DNA of 64,000 bases from Govania unica (GTDB lineage Bacteria; Pseudomonadota; Alphaproteobacteria; Sphingomonadales; Govanellaceae), in contig NZ_JANWOI010000001.1 of assembly GCF_027920805.1 (NCBI RefSeq), forward strand, positions 744,001-808,000. Reading direction: 5' to 3'. A model generated the notes under the pieces. It worked only from the letters and a program-made list of their open reading frames with translations. It was not told where the DNA came from and ran no database searches. Shown piece after piece: positions 17,498 to 25,269 of the stretch. The first letter of the stretch is position 1, and each line of letters begins with the position of its first letter. Position numbers and translations under genes: made by a program.

Positions 17498-18488
17498 CCT
17501 CGCCCTTATTGTCCGAGAGCACGATTTCGCCCGAGTCCGCAAGGTCCTTGGCGAGGTTCACGATTTCCATCTGGGCGTCGTCCACGTCGCGGAGACGCAC
17601 GGGGCCCATGGCCTCCATATCTTCCTTGAGGATCTTGGCGGCGCGTTCGGACATGTTGGTGAAGAACAGATCCCGAAGCGCGTCCGACGAGCCCTTCATG
17701 GCGATAGAGAGCTTGTTCTTGTCGACATTCCGCAAGAGCGTCTGCACCCCGCCCGGATCGAGCTTGTTCAAATCCTCGAAGGTGAACATGAGAGCGCGGA
17801 TGCGTTCGGCTGAATCACGGTTGCGGTCTTCAAGGGCCGACAGGAAGCGGGTTTCGGCATTGCGGTCGAGATAGTTGAAAATCTCGGCAATGACTTCATG
17901 GCTGTCGCGGCGCGTGGTGCGGGCGAGGTTGTTCATGAACTCGATGCGCAGCGTCTGTTCGACCTTGTCGAGAATGTCTTTTTGCACCGACTCCATGCGC
18001 AGCATGCGCATGATGACTTCCATGGCGAATTCGTCGGGCAGGTTCGCAAGCACGCGGGAGGCATGCTCGGCCTTGATCTTCGACAGCACGACGGCCACCG
18101 TCTGCGGATATTCGTTCTTGAGATAGTTGGCGAGAACGGTTTCGTTCACATTGCCAAGCTTGTCCCACATGGTGCGCCCCGCAGGGCCGCGGATTTCATC
18201 CATGATCTGGAAAACGCGGTCTTCGGGCAGAACCTTGGTCAGCAGCCGTTCGGTATTGTCAAAGGTGCCGGTGAGCGAGCCCACCGACGAAATCTGCGCG
18301 GCGAAATCGAGAAACAGTTCCTCGACCACCTTGGCGTCGACGCGGCCGAGCGACGACATGGCGTTCGAGAGTTCCTTGACCTCCTCCTCGTCGAGAAGGT
18401 TCCAGATCGGACGGCCATATTCATCGCCGAGCGCCAGCATGAGGGCGGCGGCTTTGTCGGGTCCGGAAATATCGCTGATATCGGGCAT
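17481..18488 (-). CDS. fliG: Flagellar motor switch protein FliG
   Basis: The 335-residue protein carries the three FliG domains. The N-terminal domain docks on FliF ([20 protein letters not shown]). The middle domain binds FliM ([25 protein letters not shown]). The charged C-terminal domain provides the torque helix ([19 protein letters not shown] and [20 protein letters not shown]). The gene begins 12 bases after the fliF stop. Confidence 0.96.
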   Translation of the reverse strand: MPDISDISGPDKAAALMLALGDEYGRPIWNLLDEEEVKELSNAMSSLGRVDAKVVEELFLDFAAQISSVGSLTGTFDNTERLLTKVLPEDRVFQIMDEIRGPAGRTMWDKLGNVNETVLANYLKNEYPQTVAVVLSKIKAEHASRVLANLPDEFAMEVIMRMLRMESVQKDILDKVEQTLRIEFMNNLARTTRRDSHEVIAEIFNYLDRNAETRFLSALEDRNRDSAERIRALMFTFEDLNKLDPGGVQTLLRNVDKNKLSIAMKGSSDALRDLFFTNMSERAAKILKEDMEAMGPVRLRDVDDAQMEIVNLAKDLADSGEIVLSDNKGEDELVY

Positions 18489-18499
18489 ATATTTAGTCT

Positions 18500-20200
18500 C
18501 TAGCTACCATAAAGCCAATTGCGGACGACGGCGGCGGCCTCTTCGGGATGACGTTCGATGAGTTCGCCAACTTTCTTGACGGCGGAGCCTTGCACCCTGC
18601 TTTCGATCGAGGCGACCTCGATGGCGGTTTCAAGGCCGCCGGGCCGTTCGGCGATCTGACGCGCCGTCAAGGGGCGGCCATTTTCATCGACAGGGAACTG
18701 CGGAAGATTGCCTGCGGGCGGCAGGGCCACCATGTCACTGCCAAGAAGCGTGCCCATCTGCGGCCCGCCAAAGTCACCCCCGGGGCCAGTGAGCGCGGGC
18801 GTGCCCTGGCCTGAAATGCGGTTGATCAGCGGACGCAGCACCAGGAAAATCACCAGAATGCCGACCAGGCCAAGAACGAAGATTTCCGCCAGCCGGAACA
18901 GGTCATCCTTCTTGAAACCAAGAATATTAATGTCGATGGCCGAGGGTGCCGAGCCTTCGACATCGGCAAAGCGCATATTGATCACGTCCGCATGGTCGCC
19001 GCGTTTTTCGTCAAACCCCATGGAGGAGCGCACGAGCGCCGTCAGTTTGGCCAGTTCTTCCGGGGAACGCGGGGTGTAGTTGCTCTCGCCGTTCGGGCCG
19101 GTGACATAATTTCCATCCACAAGCACCGCCACTGACAGTTTCTTGACCGTTCCGGCTTCATGGACTTCGACCTTGGTGGTGCGGGAAATCTCGTAATTGA
19201 CGGTTTCTTCCGACCGCGCTGCCATGGTGCTGTTGGTTTGCGCGTTTCCGGCCTGCTGGGTGTCTGCGTCCGGCAGGTTGGTGGCGACGGAGACCCCTGC
19301 GTCCTTGTTGTTTTGGGATTCGTTCGAATGGTCATTGACGGTCACGGTCGAGCGCGCCACCTGACTTTCCGGATCGTAAAGCTCGGAATTGGTGGTGACG
19401 CGGCTCATGTCCATTTCAACGGCCACTTCGGCTCGCACCTTGCCAAGGCCGACGGAGCGTTCGAGCAGCGTTTCAATCTGTTCGCGCAGGCGGCGTTCGT
19501 AATTGATGCGCTTTTCTTCCATGGTCGAGGCAAGCATGTCGGTTTCATCACCGGAAATGCCCTTGGCCAGCAGCACGCCGCGATGGTCGATGATCGACAC
19601 CCGGGTCGGCTCAAGGTCAGGCACGGCGGAGGCGACCAGGTTTTGAATGGCGCGGATCTGCCCGGCGTTCAGGGAACTGCCACGGGTCTTGACGGCGATC
19701 GAGGCGCTCGGTTTGCGTTCTTCGCGGCTGAACAGCTCGCGTTGCGGCAGGACCAGATGGACGCGGGCCGAAATGATGCTGTTGATCGACCGGATGGTGC
19801 GCGCCAGCTCACCTTCAAGCGCGCGCACATGATTGATGTTCTGGACAAAGCTCGTGGTGCCGAGGGCGTCGCTTTTATCGAACAGCTCATAGCCGATGGA
19901 ACCTGAACCGACGATGTTTTCCTGGGCGATGTTCATCCGGAGATCCAGCACCTTGTCGCTCGGGACAAGAATGGTCGAGCCATCCTCGGACGCCTGGTAA
20001 GGGATCGTCATGCCCTGAAGCTTGGCGATGATCTTGGCGCTGTCACCGGATTCGAGGTCGGAATAGAGCAGCGCCATCTTGGGCTCGGCGAGCCGCATGG
20101 TGATGAAGAAGAAAAAAGCAATCAGTGTGGCGCCGACGGCCGCCATGGCCGCAAGGCGGGTGGGCCCCAAACCGCGAAAGAACTGAAGCATGCCGTTCAC
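18500..20200 (-). CDS. fliF: Flagellar MS-ring protein FliF
   Basis: The 566-residue protein has two membrane helices (about 15-37 and 442-463, [20 protein letters not shown]) around a large periplasmic ring-building region with YscJ/FliF motifs ([40 protein letters not shown]). Its C-terminal tail (VRNWLYGS) binds FliG. It is the first gene of the long operon and, in Caulobacter-type hierarchies, an early CtrA-dependent gene. A CtrA-like box and a palindrome lie 108-142 bases upstream. Confidence 0.96.
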   Translation of the reverse strand: MNGMLQFFRGLGPTRLAAMAAVGATLIAFFFFITMRLAEPKMALLYSDLESGDSAKIIAKLQGMTIPYQASEDGSTILVPSDKVLDLRMNIAQENIVGSGSIGYELFDKSDALGTTSFVQNINHVRALEGELARTIRSINSIISARVHLVLPQRELFSREERKPSASIAVKTRGSSLNAGQIRAIQNLVASAVPDLEPTRVSIIDHRGVLLAKGISGDETDMLASTMEEKRINYERRLREQIETLLERSVGLGKVRAEVAVEMDMSRVTTNSELYDPESQVARSTVTVNDHSNESQNNKDAGVSVATNLPDADTQQAGNAQTNSTMAARSEETVNYEISRTTKVEVHEAGTVKKLSVAVLVDGNYVTGPNGESNYTPRSPEELAKLTALVRSSMGFDEKRGDHADVINMRFADVEGSAPSAIDINILGFKKDDLFRLAEIFVLGLVGILVIFLVLRPLINRISGQGTPALTGPGGDFGGPQMGTLLGSDMVALPPAGNLPQFPVDENGRPLTARQIAERPGGLETAIEVASIESRVQGSAVKKVGELIERHPEEAAAVVRNWLYGS

Positions 20201-20307
20201 GAGATCGCTACCTTATAAAACCCGAGCCAGAATGATGGCCGGCGGCGCGCTCACGCAAAGCGGTGAGCCGCAACCATCTGTTACGGCTCAAGGTAGCAGC
20301 AAGAAAG

Positions 20308-20322
20308 TTAGCAAGTGGTTAA
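20308..20322. promoter_or_regulatory. CtrA-like box upstream of fliF
   Basis: The plus strand reads TTAG-N7-TTAA, one base from the CtrA consensus TTAA-N7-TTAA. It lies 108 bases upstream of the fliF start in the short gap after sciP, where an early flagellar promoter is expected. Binding is inferred from the motif and context. Confidence 0.55.
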
Positions 20323-20325
20323 ATA

Positions 20326-20342
20326 TAGGCAAAATTTGCCTA
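20326..20342. promoter_or_regulatory. Palindrome TAGGCAAAATTTGCCTA, possible FlbD site
   Basis: This is a perfect 8+1+8 inverted repeat located four bases from the CtrA-like box upstream of fliF. Its GGCAAAATTTGCC core nearly equals the GGCAAAATCTTGCC palindrome between fliK and flgK. FlbD is the obvious candidate because in Caulobacter it represses fliF and activates sigma-54 promoters through GGCAAA-containing elements. Confidence 0.5.
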
Positions 20343-20361
20343 GCCGCAGATGGCGGTCTGA

Positions 20362-20649
20362 CTAGCGCGCTTCGGCGCTGCGATACTGCTGAACCCGGGT
20401 GGTCCTGAGGCCGGGCAGGCCGTCACGGTCGATGGCGCGTTGCCACGACAGGAATTCTTCAACCGACAGGGTATAGCGCTGACAGGCTTCGTCGAGCGAT
20501 AAAAGGCCGCCTCTTACCGCCGCGACAACTTCCGCCTTGCGCCGGATCACCCAGCGCCGGGTGTTGGCCGGGGGCAGGTCGCCGAGCGTCAGGGGTTCGC
20601 CGGTAGGGCCGATCACATGGGTCGGTCGCATTTTTCGTTCGATACTCAT
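20362..20649 (-). CDS. sciP: CtrA inhibitor SciP (DUF1153)
   Basis: The 95-residue protein is a clear DUF1153/SciP homologue: VIGPTGEPLTLGDLPPANTR, RWVIRRKAEVVAAVRGGLLS, LDEACQRYTLSVEEFLSWQR and LRTTRVQQYR. In Caulobacter SciP accumulates in early G1 and blocks CtrA from activating transcription. It lies between the flgE terminator region and the fliF promoter, so the inhibitor is linked to its likely targets. A CtrA-like box occurs about 55-70 bases upstream of its start. Confidence 0.92.
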   Translation of the reverse strand: MSIERKMRPTHVIGPTGEPLTLGDLPPANTRRWVIRRKAEVVAAVRGGLLSLDEACQRYTLSVEEFLSWQRAIDRDGLPGLRTTRVQQYRSAEAR

Positions 20650-20702
20650 TTCGTAAATTAACTCCGCCTCTAAAGCGCAAGATGACCTTAAAGGACAGGC
20701 AC

Positions 20703-20717
20703 TTAAGAAAGCTCTAA
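20703..20717. promoter_or_regulatory. CtrA-like box upstream of sciP
   Basis: On the minus strand the motif reads TTAG-N7-TTAA, the same variant found before fliF. It lies 54-68 bases upstream of the sciP start. Since sciP is itself CtrA-activated in Caulobacter, the placement makes sense, but short AT-rich motifs arise by chance in such spacers. Confidence 0.45.
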
Positions 20718-20798
20718 AGATTGCGGTTAATGGATATTAAAAATTGCCTGCAATTCTCCCTACCTTGCGTTATGCGGGTTGCCGAAAAACAATAGAAA

Positions 20799-20832
20799 AC
20801 GGCGGCTTGCAGGAGAGTCCGCAAGCCGCCGT
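20799..20832 (-). terminator. Rho-independent terminator of flgE
   Basis: A perfect 12-bp stem (ACGGCGGCTTGC with GCAAGCCGCCGT, 10-base loop) starts about 20 bases after the flgE stop and is followed on the minus strand by TTTTCTATTGTTTTTC. It separates flgE from sciP. Confidence 0.92.
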
Positions 20833-20850
20833 CAAAGGTTAACGCTAGTG

Positions 20851-22200
20851 TTAACGTTTGATGTTGTTCAATTCATCCAGCATCTGGTCAGCGGTGGTGA
20901 TGACTTTGGTCGAGGCCGAGAAGCCGCGTTGCACCGTGATAAGCTCGCTGAACTCGCGGGCGAGGTCGACGGTGGAGGCTTCGAGGGTCGAAGGGGCTAC
21001 GGCACCCGATCCACCATCTCCGGCCACCTGCAGCGTGAAGACGCCGGAGTCATCCGACATGCTGTAGGAATTGCCCTGACGCCGTGTCAGGCCGTCGGGG
21101 TTCTGGAACACTGCGATCGGCAACTGATAGACCTGGCGTTGCAGGCCGTTGTCAAAGAGCGCCGTCACCGTGCCGTCCTTTGAAATCGAGACGCCGTTCA
21201 CGTTACCGAACCGGGCGCCGTTGATCGACGATGAAATCAGGGTCGAGTTGGTGTCGAACTGGGTAAAGCCATCGACATCGCCATTGCTGCCCCAGTTGAG
21301 GGCGATAGTGCTGTTGGCGGCTTTGGCCGCGCCCGATGCGGAGTTCCAGTCGACATTGAGTGCGCCGAGAAGTGCCGGCGAGCTGCCGACCTTGTTCAGC
21401 GAGCCATCGGAATTGAAAGCGAGCGTGCCGCTGGCGATCTGGCCGCCGGGAAGGGGGGTGACATTCTGGCCGTCGGTCGACCAGACTTCCACGTTCCATT
21501 CGTTGGTGGCGGCGGATTTCAGAAAGCCGAAGGTCAGGTTATGGGGCGTCCCCATGCTGTCGAACACCTGAATGTTGCGGACAAAGTCGGGCGCAACCCC
21601 GTTGCCAGCCATGTTCTTGGTCGGATCCGTCATGTCATAGATGCCGCCGGTGACGTCGCTGCTGACCGGCTGCGATGATTGCAGGTTGCCGCGCAGAGGG
21701 TCGATCTTGGTGGTGGCCTGGGCGGTACCGGTCAGGCCCGAGATGGTGATCGGCACGAGCTGTTCGGTGCTGCGCGTTGATGGCGGATTGCCTTCTTCAT
21801 CCAGCGGGAAGCCGAGAAGATACTGACCGGCGGTGTTGCGCAGGAATCCGGCTGCGTCCGGGGTGAAGGATCCGGCGCGGGTGAAGGCGACGGCTTCGTT
21901 GTTTTTCGTGTCCTGGCGGACGACAAAGAACCCGGCGCCGTCGATGCTGAGATCGGTGGCCGAACTTGAGGATTGCAGCAGTCCCTGCTTGCTGATGAGG
22001 TTCTGCGGCAGAACCTGTACGCCGCCCGGTGAATATCGGTTGGCCGACCGGGTTTCGGTCACAAGCGTCGAAAAGCGCGCCCGCGTTTCCTTGTAGCCCA
22101 CCGTGTTGATGTTGGTGATGTTGTCTGAAATCATGCCGAGGGCGCTCGAATAAGCGCCGAGGCCGGACACACCAGAATAAAGCGCTGCATAGAGGCTCAT
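20851..22200 (-). CDS. flgE: Flagellar hook protein FlgE
   Basis: The 449-residue protein has the rod/hook/filament N-terminus (MSLYAALYSGVSGLGAYSSA, then NITNINTVGYKETRARF), a central variable domain, and the conserved C-terminal helix ending QRGFSASTKVITTADQMLDE LNNIKR-like. It is the structural subunit of the hook. It is last in fliK-flgD-flgE and followed by a strong terminator. Confidence 0.95.
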   Translation of the reverse strand: MSLYAALYSGVSGLGAYSSALGMISDNITNINTVGYKETRARFSTLVTETRSANRYSPGGVQVLPQNLISKQGLLQSSSSATDLSIDGAGFFVVRQDTKNNEAVAFTRAGSFTPDAAGFLRNTAGQYLLGFPLDEEGNPPSTRSTEQLVPITISGLTGTAQATTKIDPLRGNLQSSQPVSSDVTGGIYDMTDPTKNMAGNGVAPDFVRNIQVFDSMGTPHNLTFGFLKSAATNEWNVEVWSTDGQNVTPLPGGQIASGTLAFNSDGSLNKVGSSPALLGALNVDWNSASGAAKAANSTIALNWGSNGDVDGFTQFDTNSTLISSSINGARFGNVNGVSISKDGTVTALFDNGLQRQVYQLPIAVFQNPDGLTRRQGNSYSMSDDSGVFTLQVAGDGGSGAVAPSTLEASTVDLAREFSELITVQRGFSASTKVITTADQMLDELNNIKR

Positions 22201-22313
22201 GGACGTTTCTCCATTTGTAGGGGCCCGGCATGGCGGGCGAAAAATGATATATCATCCGTGTTGGTGGCCCGGGATTGCGGGCCGTGTCTCTCGCTTCTGA
22301 GAGACGGAATAGG
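22201..22313 (-). other. flgD-flgE spacer with hairpins and an AT palindrome
   Basis: A hairpin GTCTCTC/GAGAGAC (22286-22305) begins 9 bases after the flgD stop, without a T tract, so it could stabilise or partly terminate the message. A 12-base palindrome ATGATATATCAT occupies 22244-22255, where a separate flgE promoter could lie. I found no sigma-54 match here. Confidence 0.4.
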
Positions 22314-22991
22314 TCAGGTCGTTGCGTCCAGTTTTGCTTTTGAATAGATGGACTGGGCCTGTGTGGGCAGGATCAGCATGCCGCCGACCGACAGATAATA
22401 TTGGCCGTTCACCTGTTCGACGCCCTCAACCTCGCCGCGCATGAAGATGTCATGGGCGACGGCGGTGCCGTTCTGGGTTTTTGGCGCGATTTCGAGCGTA
22501 TACATGCCGTCGGGCAGCTGAGTGCCGTTCATGTCCTTGCCGTCCCAGGTGAACTGATGGGCTCCGGCCTTGGTTTCGCCGCTCCCTTTATAGACGGTGT
22601 TGCCGGTTGCATCCTTGACGGTGATGGCGTTGCTATCGGCGGTCAGGTCGAGCGCATAGCTCCAGCTGGCCTTGCCGTCGGCGAGCTTGCTTGATGTGGT
22701 CAGCACCTGAACGTCGCGGCCGATGAAATTGACGGCGGAGGACATCTCCTGCGAATTGACCTGGGAGATCAGCTTTTCCAGGTTCTGGTTGGTGGTGATT
22801 TGCTGTTCAACACCGCTGAAGGCTACAAGCTGCTGCGTGAATTCCTTTGAATCCATCGGCTGCATCGGATCCTGATGTTGCAACTGAGTCGTCAGCAGCT
22901 TCAAAAAGGTCTGCATGTCCCCGGCGAGCTTTTGTCCGGCGGAGGCGGCCTGACCGGTCGCGCCTCCATAATTATTGTCGATGGTGGTCAT
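22314..22991 (-). CDS. flgD: Flagellar hook-capping protein FlgD
   Basis: The 225-residue protein has the conserved N-terminal export/capping region (DMQTFLKLLTTQLQHQDPMQ, MDSKEFTQQLVAFSGVEQQI) and the FlgD Ig-like/Tudor-like C-terminal domains (FTWDGKDMNGTQLPDGMYTL). It caps the growing hook and is needed for FlgE polymerisation. It starts 14 bases after the fliK stop. Confidence 0.95.
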   Translation of the reverse strand: MTTIDNNYGGATGQAASAGQKLAGDMQTFLKLLTTQLQHQDPMQPMDSKEFTQQLVAFSGVEQQITTNQNLEKLISQVNSQEMSSAVNFIGRDVQVLTTSSKLADGKASWSYALDLTADSNAITVKDATGNTVYKGSGETKAGAHQFTWDGKDMNGTQLPDGMYTLEIAPKTQNGTAVAHDIFMRGEVEGVEQVNGQYYLSVGGMLILPTQAQSIYSKAKLDATT

Positions 22992-23005
22992 GGCTGGTCC
23001 TCGCT

Positions 23006-24757
23006 TTAAACGCGGATATCAAGGGCGCGATCGGAAATGGTCATCCGGATCGCTGCCGTTGTCGAAATATCACCGGCGTCGGTGGACAGGTTGGTCCTGG
23101 CGCGCCCGCGGCCGGATGAAGAAAAGTTGCGGTCATCATCATCACGGGTGTTTTGCTGATGACTGTTGAGAGAGAAGCTCAAGCTGCCGCTGTCGGTTTT
23201 AAGCCCTGCATCCTGCAGAGCCCGTTCAAGGGTGCCTTGTTCCTTTTGCAGCAATTGCAGGGTTTTTTCATTGTCGGCTGCCACGACGGCATTGATCCGG
23301 CCGTCACTGGCAATTTCCAGTTTGACGTCGATGCGGCCAAGTTCCGGCGGATCGAGACGGATCTTGAAATTGTCATTGCCGTCCTTGATGGCGCGGCTGA
23401 TCTGCATGCCCACCTGACCGGCCACATAAGCGCCGAACGGTGCCCAGTTCGGGGTGCTTGTGGAGGATCTGAGCGCGCTTGCGCCGGTGCTGAGGTCGGC
23501 AAGCCCGCTGCCTCGTATGACAGCGAAGCCGTCCGTCGCCTCTATGGTGTCATCAAATTGCCCATCGCTGGCGGCAAAAGCTTTTTGCAGATTGAGCGCA
23601 AGTTCGGTGGCTGCATTGGCGGTCGGGCGTTTGCTGTCTGCGCTCGGTGCCGTGCTGTCGACGCGGGGTTTGGTGGTGACGTCGTGGGTATTTTCGGATT
23701 TGCTGGCCGCTTTGCTGTCTGATGCTGCGACCGTGGGTTTGCCTTTTGCTTCGCGCAGCAGCGACTTGCGATCGGTGCGATTGTCGATCTGATGTTCAGC
23801 GGCTGTGTTGGATTTGATCTGCGTCTGAGCGGCGATATTGCTGGCGGCGGTGGACGGTGCGGCTTCGGGTGCCGCGGCTGGCGTTTCCATCGTGGTTGCG
23901 ACGACGGGAGCTGCGGCTTTCAGGGTTGCGGCGATCAGGGAGGCGGCCAATTGCTGCCCGGGGGTTGCGTGTGGGTGCACCGTATCCGGCGCCGCATCTG
24001 CTGGTGATGCGAGAACATCGGAGGCCGTCTCGTCTGGGAGGGTATTTTCCGCAATCTCCTGATGGGCCGGAGCCGCACGACTGGCTGCAATCGTAGTGGC
24101 AAGGTCGCTCGCGGTTGCACCGGTCACCTGTTCAGCGGCGGCAGGCAGGGCTGCGATCACCATCAGAAAAGGAATAAGGGTCTCGGCCAGCGCGGCGCTG
24201 TCGTCCTCCGGGATGTCGTCCGTCGGCTCGTCAGATAACGCGTTGTCGATCGGGAGCTTGTGCGGAAGTGCGATCTCTGCCGGTTTGGCGAGGGCATTCA
24301 CAGGGCCAAGGTTTTGAAGGCTGTCTTTGAAGCTGACCATCTGCTCGGTCGTCACGCCGAGCATGGAGGCAAGCTTGGTCATGTCCACGGCACCATCCGT
24401 TGAGACCGCCCCCAAACGTTTGGCCAAAGTATCGAGCGCTGTTATCAGAGCCTTGCCGTCGGTCAGGTTGGGGGGCGTGATGGCCGATTGCGGCAGGATC
24501 ATCGTGCCGAGCGGGGACGTGGCGACGGGGTCCTGCATAGTTCCGGGCGTGGTGCCCTCGAGCGCAGCGGCCGCGCTCCCTTGCGCGCTGGTGAGCGCGG
24601 CCAGGATTGAGGCGAATTTTTGCTGGACCTGTCCGCCGTTGCCTTTGAGAGCGGCATCGTCAGTTGTCTGCTCGCCTGATTTCACAAGACTGCCGAGCCC
24701 CGCCAATGCGGTGCCGCCGATGCTGGCGAACAATTGCGTCAGAAGTCCGATCGTCAT
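23006..24757 (-). CDS. fliK: Flagellar hook-length control protein FliK
   Basis: The 583-residue protein has a long Ala/Thr/Asp-rich disordered region and a C-terminal Flg_hook domain (about 470-560, FKIRLDPPELGRIDVKLEIA, then LLQKEQGTLERALQDAGLKT), the part that switches export specificity through FlhB. I chose the start at 24757 because AAGGA precedes it; the frame opens to 24862 without one. A sigma-54 promoter lies about 100 bases upstream. fliK-flgD-flgE form one hook operon. Confidence 0.92.
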   Translation of the reverse strand: MTIGLLTQLFASIGGTALAGLGSLVKSGEQTTDDAALKGNGGQVQQKFASILAALTSAQGSAAAALEGTTPGTMQDPVATSPLGTMILPQSAITPPNLTDGKALITALDTLAKRLGAVSTDGAVDMTKLASMLGVTTEQMVSFKDSLQNLGPVNALAKPAEIALPHKLPIDNALSDEPTDDIPEDDSAALAETLIPFLMVIAALPAAAEQVTGATASDLATTIAASRAAPAHQEIAENTLPDETASDVLASPADAAPDTVHPHATPGQQLAASLIAATLKAAAPVVATTMETPAAAPEAAPSTAASNIAAQTQIKSNTAAEHQIDNRTDRKSLLREAKGKPTVAASDSKAASKSENTHDVTTKPRVDSTAPSADSKRPTANAATELALNLQKAFAASDGQFDDTIEATDGFAVIRGSGLADLSTGASALRSSTSTPNWAPFGAYVAGQVGMQISRAIKDGNDNFKIRLDPPELGRIDVKLEIASDGRINAVVAADNEKTLQLLQKEQGTLERALQDAGLKTDSGSLSFSLNSHQQNTRDDDDRNFSSSGRGRARTNLSTDAGDISTTAAIRMTISDRALDIRV

Positions 24758-24854
24758 AGCCGTCCTTAAAAGTCTGTTGGGGCCGGGACCTTGAGCTTCG
24801 GCTGGGTCCGGGCGGTGTGATGATCCGATTTCACGGTCGTCCGAACCCATAGAA

Positions 24855-24869
24855 GCAAGCATCGGGCCA
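24855..24869 (-). promoter_or_regulatory. Sigma-54 promoter for fliK-flgD-flgE
   Basis: On the minus strand the sequence is TGGCCC-GATGC-TTGC, which matches the -24/-12 consensus TGGCAC-N5-TTGC except for one base. The invariant GG and GC are separated by exactly 10 bases. Transcription would start near 24843, about 85 bases before the fliK ATG. Confidence 0.78.
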
Positions 24870-24937
24870 GTTTTTGAAATGGCCTGAAACTAGCTGATTT
24901 CCGGGATTTCGGCCGCATGAGGGTCGTGAAGCCGCCC

Positions 24938-24951
24938 GGCAAAATCTTGCC
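24938..24951. promoter_or_regulatory. Inverted repeat GGCAAAATCTTGCC, possible FlbD enhancer
   Basis: GGCAA-N4-TTGCC is flanked by C/G bases and sits 69 bases from one sigma-54 promoter and 54 from the other. Sigma-54 activators bind such upstream sites, and the only candidate in the window is FlbD. The core is shared with the palindrome upstream of fliF. Confidence 0.55.
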
Positions 24952-25004
24952 CGGGGGCAAAAACTACCAGGCAACAGATGGTCTTTTGAGGGTGAAGGTG
25001 AAAT

Positions 25005-25019
25005 TGGCACGGTCTTTGC
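25005..25019 (+). promoter_or_regulatory. Sigma-54 promoter for flgK-flgL
   Basis: The plus strand reads TGGCAC-GGTCT-TTGC, a perfect match to the -24/-12 consensus with correct GG-N10-GC spacing. The start site would be near 25031. Confidence 0.88.
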
Positions 25020-25269
25020 GACAGTGGTTGCGAGACTGATATGGCGACGATCCGCAGAATGTCGCTCACAGGCCGGTAGAAGGACGGAAAATGCAGGGTT
25101 TCTCAAGACTTTCAGAGAACAGCAGGGCACGGGTGCCCGGAGCATCCGCATGCCTGTCCACAAAGACGGCTTGGGCAGTTTTTGCCTGTTGCCGGACTGT
25201 TGCGGGCCAAGGTTCGGACTGTGGCGGGCAAGAGTTGCCGCCCTACTCCGCTGATCGGGAGATTTGATC

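Larger units (their letters stand above)
24758..25269. promoter_or_regulatory. 512-bp divergent regulatory region between fliK and flgK
   Basis: I see no gene in this stretch. It holds a sigma-54 promoter for each side (24855-24869 minus, 25005-25019 plus) and a palindrome roughly midway between them (24938-24951). The flgK leader would be about 240 bases long, which is unusual and may carry extra control. Confidence 0.75.
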
